Shown here: piece after piece, positions 1 through 5,997 of the stretch | Layout of the letters: the number at the start of each line of letters is the position of its first letter | Numbering within the stretch: the stretch's first letter is position 1 | From: Minisyncoccota bacterium | Lineage (GTDB): Bacteria > Verrucomicrobiota > Lentisphaeria > Oligosphaerales > MVZH01 | DNA: 17,097 bases | Reading direction: 5' to 3' | Assembly (NCBI GenBank): GCA_021734725.1 | Contig: JAIPIM010000042.1 | Coordinates: 1 to 17,097, forward strand | Notes under the pieces: model-generated | Told to the model about the DNA's origin: nothing | Seen by the model: only the letters and a program-made list of their open reading frames with translations | Databases searched by the model: none | Program-made: the position numbers and the translations under genes

Positions 1-4
1 CAAC

Positions 5-50
5 GTCGGCGGCAAACAGGGGTTTTGGCCCACTTTCGTCTGCCGCCGAC
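5..50. repeat. 10-bp perfect inverted repeat downstream of the operon
   Basis: GTCGGCGGCA at 5-14 and TGCCGCCGAC at 41-50 are perfect reverse complements separated by 26 bases. The pair begins 28 bases beyond the stop codon of the last operon gene (minus strand). It could form a GC-rich stem acting as a transcript end, but no T-run follows it inside the window, so a normal intrinsic terminator is not shown. It could also be part of a neighbouring element cut by the window edge. Confidence 0.4.
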
Positions 51-77
51 AGGCTTTTGCAGGCTGCGGTTATTGCC

Positions 78-1430
78 TCAGCGTCGCTTGCTGGTGAACA
101 GCCTTTTCCACCACGGCCGTTGTCGTTCACGGACTGCCTCCTGTAAAACTGCCGCTTGCTGAGTAAGTTCTTCGGATCTCTCGCCAGCCTCCCTCAACGC
201 TTTCTCCGCCGCATCCGCCCGTACCGATTCTTTCAGGGCAAATTCTTCTGCGTCCTTGGACTGAGCCCGGGCCTCATCCCGCTCGTGTTGAATCTTCTGG
301 AGAAGGCCGTCCTCCGTATCCCGAATCTCTTTCTCGTCCTCGGGCGGTTGCCATGGCGGAAAAGTCCGAAAATCGTATTGGTCCTCGGATAAGCTTCCGG
401 CTTTGCGTTCGTACTCGTCATGGTTGTCAAAAAGTTCGCAGACATACACCCCCTGCTCGCGTACCACTGCCACCATGCGTTCCGCCGTGCGCCCCGGCTT
501 GAACACGGGCAGCATGGCACCCCTGAACGAGTGACGTTTCTCCGCACGCCAGAGGGGGTTGCTGACGCGGCGAAGCATGAACGTGAGCTGACTTTTCGTG
601 TCGCCAGACGCCTTTTCATAGACTGCCCGGGCACCGGGGGAAAGGAAGACCGGGAGTTGCGCGGTCGTCAACCCCTCGCGGACAAGGTGTCCGAATGCCG
701 ACAGGGTAACTAAATTTTCTTCTTCCTCGATGAGGCTTTCATACCAGATTCTGTCTTGATAGCTGACGCCCCCGCGAATGGCGGCAAAGAAATCTTCCCT
801 GGACAAGGCACCTTCTTTTTCCAGCATGGCCAAAGCCGGTTCCGCCAGGGCCAGCCTTTCGACATCGTAGCTGATCGGAACCGGCGGCAGCCGCAGCAGG
901 GCATTGCTTTTCTCAAAGATGTAGACAACGTCAAGATGGTAGATCTGACCGAACAGAGTCAGGTACGGGACAACGGATTTAAAACCGCCGGTGACATTCA
1001 GTATGACTTCCTCATCAGCCGCTTCGGGCGCGCCACCTTTAAGCTGTCCCAGCGCGGAGAAAAGGTTTTGTATACCAACGCGGCGGAAGCGTTTTTCGTC
1101 GGTCACCTGGAGTCCTTCGATCTCAAACAGTCGAGGTGTGACATCGAAATAATCATCGGCAATCCGACGGAGTTCATGCGCGCACAGTCGACCTTCGGGC
1201 GTCTCCGTGTGCAGAAACACCAGGTCGTCGGTTTTGCCCGCCCCGAGTTTTGCCAATGCATTCGTTTCCGCGGAAACTTTAGCGAGAAAGCGGGTCGTGT
1301 CGCCGCCAGTTTCGTCGGTCAGCGTTCTTACTCGCTCTCGCAAGGCCTTGCGGAAATCTTGCTCATTGTCGGGTGAAACCTTGACCTTCGCAGCAATAGA
1401 TGTACCACACGTGCTAATGATCCTGCGCAT
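78..1430 (-). CDS. CARF-wHTH-RelE mRNA interferase, Cami1-like, with coiled-coil tail
   Basis: Predicted cOA-activated ribonuclease. Residues 1-188 form a CARF domain of the APE2256/TIGR02619 type: an N-terminal MRRIISTCGTS strand-loop, the ligand loop NVTGGFKS (145-152), and a closing ELPP-like LPPVPISYD (181-189). Residues about 189-255 look like a small winged helix. Residues about 261-345 resemble a RelE toxin: VFLSPGARAVYEK, then a basic RRVSNPLWRAEKRH stretch, VAVVREQGVYVCELFDNHDEYER. This CARF-wHTH-RelE order matches Cami1, known to bind cA4 and cut mRNA in the ribosomal A site. Residues about 368-435 are a charged coiled coil ending in an aromatic-basic tail, RPWWKRLFTSKRR; this part is unexpected. 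The ATG has GAGGG about 10 bases upstream. It is last in the operon, 84 bp after cmr1. RelE catalytic residues cannot be assigned by eye, so activity is inferred. Confidence 0.8.
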   Translation of the reverse strand: MRRIISTCGTSIAAKVKVSPDNEQDFRKALRERVRTLTDETGGDTTRFLAKVSAETNALAKLGAGKTDDLVFLHTETPEGRLCAHELRRIADDYFDVTPRLFEIEGLQVTDEKRFRRVGIQNLFSALGQLKGGAPEAADEEVILNVTGGFKSVVPYLTLFGQIYHLDVVYIFEKSNALLRLPPVPISYDVERLALAEPALAMLEKEGALSREDFFAAIRGGVSYQDRIWYESLIEEEENLVTLSAFGHLVREGLTTAQLPVFLSPGARAVYEKASGDTKSQLTFMLRRVSNPLWRAEKRHSFRGAMLPVFKPGRTAERMVAVVREQGVYVCELFDNHDEYERKAGSLSEDQYDFRTFPPWQPPEDEKEIRDTEDGLLQKIQHERDEARAQSKDAEEFALKESVRADAAEKALREAGERSEELTQQAAVLQEAVRERQRPWWKRLFTSKRR

Positions 1431-1514
1431 TTTTGAGCACCCTCGTTAGCAATAGTGAAATTTATTGCGTTGGGACTGGTTACTTGGTGACCCAGTCAAC
1501 CGGCCATGCCATCA

Positions 1515-2327
1515 TTAGGTCATCGGGTCAGTTTGTGATAAGCGCCTAAACTCCAGGTCACGCCAACGCCTTGCGTCATGCTTCTCTTTCAGACAAGCGA
1601 TGGCTCCGTCGAGAAGATTTTGCGTTGCCGCCATCAGTAGCAGGCGGTGTCCATCTCCCAGCTTGATGACTTTCATTTTTGTGGGGGATGGGACTCTTTG
1701 GGTGCCGGGCTTATCCTTACGAGGGATCTCACCAAAATACCCCTTGTTTTGAACGGTGTCCGACGCTGTTTCGCGTGCCTTGTCGGCAGTCATGTCGGTT
1801 GTGCACAGGCGCACGTCCCAGGCCTTCGGAATTGATAGCTCCTGGAGTTTTTGCCGGAATTCGTCGGCATCGGCACACTGCCAATCCCGGCACCAGACGG
1901 AGCCCGCCGCGCGATTCGCGCGTTGTCCTAGGCAACCCAGGAGCAGCCAGGTCTCGACGTCGCGCTTGGCCTCTATCCAGAGATCGGTTGTGCAGCCGAC
2001 GAGGCGGCGAAGTGTAAGAGTGAATGCCGTGGTGTGCGGAACGGCATCACGTTTTGGGCCACCCTTGTGGGGCAACAACGACCCGCTCTTTGTCGAGCCT
2101 TTCTCCCAGGACAGTTCCAAAGCAACCTTACTCGCCTTCATCCCGCCCTTGTCGCCACCCCACACATCTTCAATGGTATTGGCTTCTTGCTCCCGCATAC
2201 GCCGCCACTCCCGGATTTGGCCGCGGATGGAGGCGGCACGTATTTCCGGGTTATTGCGGCAATCGGCGCCGTGACAAAAGCAGGGAGTAAGGAGTTCGAC
2301 GTTGTAGCCTTTCGTGCGTTCAGTCAT
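1515..2327 (-). CDS. cmr1: type III-B CRISPR effector subunit Cmr1 (Cas7 family)
   Basis: Caps the Cmr backbone at the target-RNA 3' end side, by family knowledge. The N-terminus carries the Cmr1 signature: LLTPCFCHGAD (12-22) followed by NPEIRAASIRGQIREWRR (26-43), equivalent to the family's TPxFxGGA...PELRxxSIKGxLRxWWR. A later ANRAAGSVWC stretch fits the family's second glycine-rich segment. I place the start at the ATG at 2327, not the TTG at 2342, because GGAGG lies 8 bases before the ATG and overlaps the TTG position. This gives 270 aa, short for Cmr1 (the P. furiosus protein is over 300). It overlaps cmr6 by 8 bases (ATGACTGA), suggesting translational coupling. No frame break is visible. 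Confidence 0.88.
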   Translation of the reverse strand: MTERTKGYNVELLTPCFCHGADCRNNPEIRAASIRGQIREWRRMREQEANTIEDVWGGDKGGMKASKVALELSWEKGSTKSGSLLPHKGGPKRDAVPHTTAFTLTLRRLVGCTTDLWIEAKRDVETWLLLGCLGQRANRAAGSVWCRDWQCADADEFRQKLQELSIPKAWDVRLCTTDMTADKARETASDTVQNKGYFGEIPRKDKPGTQRVPSPTKMKVIKLGDGHRLLLMAATQNLLDGAIACLKEKHDARRWRDLEFRRLSQTDPMT

Positions 2328-3498
2328 TTTGACGGCCTCCAAACTTGGCGGTCAGGTTCTTGATGGCCTTTTTCTGTTTCTTGCCGGTGCATCGGGCCTG
2401 TCCGTCTCCGGTACAATAAGAGAAAAGATCGTACTGCTCCTGGAGGGTGCCCGGCCACTGAACCATCCCTTCTTCATGTTGGTATCGGTTGACAAATGTG
2501 ACAAACTCCTGGTCGGCCATCGCTGCGTACCGGGCCATTCCAGCTTCGGTTGCTTCAAGCCGCGCCATTTTTTCCTGCTCCGCGAGGGCACGTTTGTTTT
2601 CCTCTGCCTGCTGGGCGACCGACGCCTGTGTTTCACGGTACATAACCTGCCATTTCCGGACTATTTCCGTCGGTTCGGAAATTCTCTCGAACCGTCCATA
2701 GCCCGCCGCGGTCTTGGCGCCGAGGCCGGTGGTGGTGAGGCAATCGGCAATCAGTTTCTCGGTACGGTCGAGGATTGTCGAGTCCGCCTTGCGCATGAGA
2801 CGAAGCGGACACAGCCACAAGGTGCCCGGTTCGATGGCAAGAAAGTGGTTGGGGTTTGGACCGCGATCTCCTTTGGAATGTGGATGTGGGGTAAGGATAT
2901 CGATCCCGAGTTTTGGCACGTCGAGCGGAAACAGACCATAGAAGACGACGTTGCCGGCACAAGCGTTGTCGCCTACACCGGAATTATCGCCGAATATCCC
3001 AGCCAGTTCCGCGTCGATTTCAGCTCGGTTGCCATTGATATCCGCCACCTCTTTACCATCCTGGTCTGTTGTCAACTTGAAGACATTGTCCCCGTTTGCT
3101 TCCCATATCGCCCAGGTGGACACAGCACCCTTTAGCGCCGTACCGTTGACCATAGGCATGCCGGTGATCGGCTCAAAGGACATACCGGTGTTCTCGAGGA
3201 TGGAGGAGCGGGCCATCTGAAGGATCAGGCGTGAGGTGTTGCGGAAGTACAGGAGGCATATTGCATCGCCGTATTCGTCCTTCAGAGCATTGAACAGGCT
3301 TAGCCGGCGACTAATGGCATTCTGAACGGCCTTATGGGATGGCTTGGCTTCATAGCTCTCCTGGACGCTCTTCAGTTGGTCGCCTTTGCCGTTGTGCTCC
3401 TTTTTGACGAACTTGTCGAAGTGGAGTCCCCAACTTTCGCAGCCATGTCGCCGCAACGCAGCCAGCGTGGTCTTGTAAGCAACGGGCAAAGCACTCAT
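2320..3498 (-). CDS. cmr6: type III-B CRISPR effector subunit Cmr6 with C-terminal extension
   Basis: Cas7-family subunit of the Cmr complex. Core motifs are FEPITGMPMVNGTALKGAV (108-125 region), the RAMP loop that sits on crRNA, and the C-terminal glycine-rich GLGAKTAAGYGRFE (258-271) typical of Cmr6. The start is the ATG at 3498, which overlaps the cmr5 stop as ATGA; the frame stays open upstream for 34 more codons, but those lie inside cmr5 and look non-native. The protein is 392 aa, long for Cmr6. About 120 residues follow the GYGRFE motif: a Glu/Gln/Ala-rich coiled coil (about 285-325), then a small globular-looking part and a Lys-rich end. The function of this extension is unknown; it might contact neighbouring subunits or a partner protein. 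Confidence 0.9.
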   Translation of the reverse strand: MSALPVAYKTTLAALRRHGCESWGLHFDKFVKKEHNGKGDQLKSVQESYEAKPSHKAVQNAISRRLSLFNALKDEYGDAICLLYFRNTSRLILQMARSSILENTGMSFEPITGMPMVNGTALKGAVSTWAIWEANGDNVFKLTTDQDGKEVADINGNRAEIDAELAGIFGDNSGVGDNACAGNVVFYGLFPLDVPKLGIDILTPHPHSKGDRGPNPNHFLAIEPGTLWLCPLRLMRKADSTILDRTEKLIADCLTTTGLGAKTAAGYGRFERISEPTEIVRKWQVMYRETQASVAQQAEENKRALAEQEKMARLEATEAGMARYAAMADQEFVTFVNRYQHEEGMVQWPGTLQEQYDLFSYCTGDGQARCTGKKQKKAIKNLTAKFGGRQND

Positions 3499-3872
3499 GA
3501 TACAAATCTCCGCAGGTAGTTGAGAAAGGCAAGACATTCGGCAGTGATCCGGCGGAACTGAGTTGGAGTCGACGTTTTCGCAAGGTACTTCGCCAAGCAT
3601 TCCGGATCCTGAATGTCTTCAGTCATGATGGATTTATCCTGTTTCCGCACTTCGTTAAGATGCGCAACCACAGCGGATGCAATTGAGTAGAAGGCCGCCT
3701 CGCTGCGACTGGTCTTCTTATCAATAGCGAAGGCCAGCGCCCCCAGCAATCCATTGGTCTGCACCATTGTAGGGAAACTCTTAGATTTATCACTGCCCCC
3801 TTGGCTGCGTAGAATCTCATCCTTTGTCTGAATTGCGACGGCCGCCCTGATCTGATCGAGTGTTTTCTTCAT
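3495..3872 (-). CDS. cmr5: type III-B CRISPR small subunit Cmr5 (Cas11 family)
   Basis: Small alpha-helical subunit that lines the inner filament of the Cmr complex and helps hold target RNA. At 125 aa it has the normal family length. Recognisable pieces are the N-terminal helix MKKTLDQIRAAVA, the central SFPTMVQTNGLLGALAFAI (family pattern LPsmIxxNGLxxtLaFl), and the C-terminal RRITAECLAFLNYLRRFV (family pattern LTxEALxFLxWLKRFA). The ATG has a strong GGAGG 9 bases upstream that overlaps the cmr4 end, and only 2 bases separate the two genes. A good ribosome site here suits a subunit needed in several copies. Confidence 0.93.
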   Translation of the reverse strand: MKKTLDQIRAAVAIQTKDEILRSQGGSDKSKSFPTMVQTNGLLGALAFAIDKKTSRSEAAFYSIASAVVAHLNEVRKQDKSIMTEDIQDPECLAKYLAKTSTPTQFRRITAECLAFLNYLRRFVS

Positions 3873-3874
3873 GA

Positions 3875-4765
3875 TTATTCACCTCCTTTTTCGGTAAGCG
3901 TGACTTCACAGAGTCCCAAGCCAACGGTTTCGTCGCCGCCGATCTGGAGGAATGCCTTGTCGCTTGGGAACAGCTCGCGGAACTTAGCGCCCGCATCGCT
4001 CTGGTCGTCAGGTCGATGATTGTCGAGGATGGTACAGACCGAGTAGAATAGCGCCTCGCAAGGCACGTTTTCCTGGTTGAAAAGCTGTTCGTTGGTACGA
4101 GTTGCCGGATTCATCTGAATGCGGGCGACAATTTCGGTGCAGGCGGTCACGAAGTGTTGGAAGTTCTCGTCCGAGACAATCACCAGTCGCTTGTCAAGTT
4201 CAGCCTGGCAGACGGGATCGTTGCAGACTTTGGCTATTGCTTCCGCAACAATTTTACGGCTCTCGTCGTTTTTTGCTTCCAGCGGATATTCCTCAAGGAC
4301 GACCGTGCTGCCGGAAGCGACTGCGTCGTCGGCAATACAGGCATCCACGCCAATGTCAGGGACGTCGAACGATTCACCCCAATCCCGCTGGAACCGCCGC
4401 AAGACAGTCGGACAGGTGATCCAGGCGAAGCATCCCTTGAGTGAGCGCACTGGGAACGCCAGCAACTTGCCCTCACCGGTAATCACGGCACCCGCGTAAG
4501 CCTTTGTTTTGCCGTTTTCATCCTTCGTCGCCTCGTCATCCTCATTGCCGAAAAGCAAATTGACTATCGGCGACTTTTCGCTCTCGAAACCATCCCGCGC
4601 CTGCTGACGGAGTACTCCCTTCAGCGAACTTGAAGGAATAACCGGGAAATTGGTGATGCGCTCGCGCATGACGGGCATGTCAACGATGTCCACCGAGGTT
4701 CCGCATCCGACGTGAAGCGGGCTGCGTGTGTAGATGCCGAGTAGAAACTGCTGGTTCGATTTCAT
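3875..4765 (-). CDS. cmr4: type III-B CRISPR backbone RNase Cmr4 (Cas7 family)
   Basis: Repeating backbone subunit of Cmr that cuts target RNA at 6-nt intervals, by family knowledge. The N-terminus reads GIYTRSPLHVGCGTSVDIVD then MPVMRERITNFPVIPSSSLKGVLR, matching Cmr4 closely. Asp29 in SVDIVDMP sits where the catalytic Asp of the family (Asp26 in P. furiosus Cmr4) is found, so slicing is predicted to be intact. The C-terminus FLQIGGDETVGLGLCEV is the usual Gly-rich closing motif. The start is the ATG at 4765 (296 aa) with AAGGAG about 10 bases upstream; an in-frame upstream start at 4834 lies inside cmr3 and is rejected. It follows cmr3 by 23 bases. Confidence 0.94.
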   Translation of the reverse strand: MKSNQQFLLGIYTRSPLHVGCGTSVDIVDMPVMRERITNFPVIPSSSLKGVLRQQARDGFESEKSPIVNLLFGNEDDEATKDENGKTKAYAGAVITGEGKLLAFPVRSLKGCFAWITCPTVLRRFQRDWGESFDVPDIGVDACIADDAVASGSTVVLEEYPLEAKNDESRKIVAEAIAKVCNDPVCQAELDKRLVIVSDENFQHFVTACTEIVARIQMNPATRTNEQLFNQENVPCEALFYSVCTILDNHRPDDQSDAGAKFRELFPSDKAFLQIGGDETVGLGLCEVTLTEKGGE

Positions 4766-4788
4766 GATGTGGTTCTCCTTTTTGTTGA

Positions 4789-5997
4789 TCACTTGCTGTC
4801 CGGGAATTCCAGTTGCGTTGGGGCCGTAGCGCACACGCCGTAGCCATATCCTTTTTCACCGTACATATCGGACCGCGGCTGCCAATGCAGCTTATGCACC
4901 AGGGCTGCAGCGGCTTCCCCATTCTCACAAAGGAACCAGTAAACCGCGCCGGCTGGAACGGCTTTCACGGTTGCCTTGGGGTGATGGCCGACGGTATCCC
5001 ATCCGGAAAGATTAATAGAATCGCCGACGGCATGAGTCAGTAGTCGTATCTTGGGAGGCCGGTCAACGCCAAAGAGCCGTACGTCGCCATCAGCCAGCGA
5101 GTCACGGTCCGAGGTATTCATGCACCAGCCGGGGATGCTGCCACCTCTGAACAGGGCGGGAGTCAGCAGCACCCATTTAACTAGGAAACGACCGTTTCCA
5201 TCGATAATGGGCCGACAAAATTCGGGCATACAGTTCTGAACGGCCACACAGTCGCACAGCTTGCGTTCCCCGCCGAATACAACAAGGTGTTTTTCAGCAA
5301 GCGCCCCGTCGGCCATACTGTTTTTGGAGCCCGCCTGGCCCACAAAACTCATCCCGTCAGCCAGCCGCATGTATTCAGCGGCATAGATTTTGCCCTGAAC
5401 CGTGCTCTGTCTCGTCGGGTCGATCTTGATTCCCATCCGCCATTCGCCGGCCTTCATCGCTACAGTTCCAGAGGTTACGGCGCCGATGGCCGTGAAATCG
5501 TGCTTATCCCCACTCAGATAGGCCGACAACTGCCTGGCATCCCAGAACCCGTCAATTCTGTTTTTCGAGGCCGGGACCGCACTGAGCGGTAAAACTTGCA
5601 TCCCGACATTTTCAAGACGGGAAGTGCTTATGGATTGCTCGTCCACAGTGGTCTTACCGTCGGCACTTTTTACGGGACCAATGGCTAAAACGTCTTTGGG
5701 AATGGGAAACAACGGTCCATGGTCGAGGTGATGGAGAAATGGACCGACCGTGCGCAGATCATCGAATTGGGTTGACGAAACAGTTCGCTCGCGAACGCCC
5801 TGACGGTTTCGCCCCTTTACGGCCTTCTTGACCTCGCCGAGATCGCCCTTGTCGCGTAATAGAGCGGTGCGCACGGCTGAATGAAGATGGTGCGGCATCG
5901 GTAGTTGCGCGCCATGTCCATAGCCTTCACCGGCGGCCATGGGACGGGCATCGCGGAAGAAAAGCACGTCATGGGGTATCAGTTTGAGATCAATCAT
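4789..5997 (-). CDS. cmr3: type III-B CRISPR effector subunit Cmr3 (Cas5 family)
   Basis: Cas5-like subunit that pairs with Cas10 and holds the 5' tag of the crRNA. The N-terminus LIPHDVLFFRDARPM (residues 6-20) is the Cmr3 signature (PxDxLxFRDxRPF), and the Gly-rich MYGEKGYGYGVC near the C-terminus is the second RAMP motif. Length is 402 aa, normal for the family. The start is the ATG at 5997 with GGAGG exactly 8 bases before it; a TTG at 6018 is in frame but overlaps the ribosome site. It overlaps the cas10 stop by 8 bases (ATGATTGA), the same junction design as cmr6/cmr1. Confidence 0.93.
   Translation of the reverse strand: MIDLKLIPHDVLFFRDARPMAAGEGYGHGAQLPMPHHLHSAVRTALLRDKGDLGEVKKAVKGRNRQGVRERTVSSTQFDDLRTVGPFLHHLDHGPLFPIPKDVLAIGPVKSADGKTTVDEQSISTSRLENVGMQVLPLSAVPASKNRIDGFWDARQLSAYLSGDKHDFTAIGAVTSGTVAMKAGEWRMGIKIDPTRQSTVQGKIYAAEYMRLADGMSFVGQAGSKNSMADGALAEKHLVVFGGERKLCDCVAVQNCMPEFCRPIIDGNGRFLVKWVLLTPALFRGGSIPGWCMNTSDRDSLADGDVRLFGVDRPPKIRLLTHAVGDSINLSGWDTVGHHPKATVKAVPAGAVYWFLCENGEAAAALVHKLHWQPRSDMYGEKGYGYGVCATAPTQLEFPDSK

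Noticed and set aside
756..1376. 206-codon plus-strand open frame opposite the CARF-RelE gene
   Set aside because: Antisense shadow of a well-supported CARF gene.
1474..1497. GACTGG / CCAGTC hairpin and a TTGACT box in the 84-bp gap before the CARF-RelE gene, possibly an internal promoter or attenuator
   Set aside because: The stem is only 6 bp with a 12-base loop and no -10 box sits at a proper distance from TTGACT; not enough to call.
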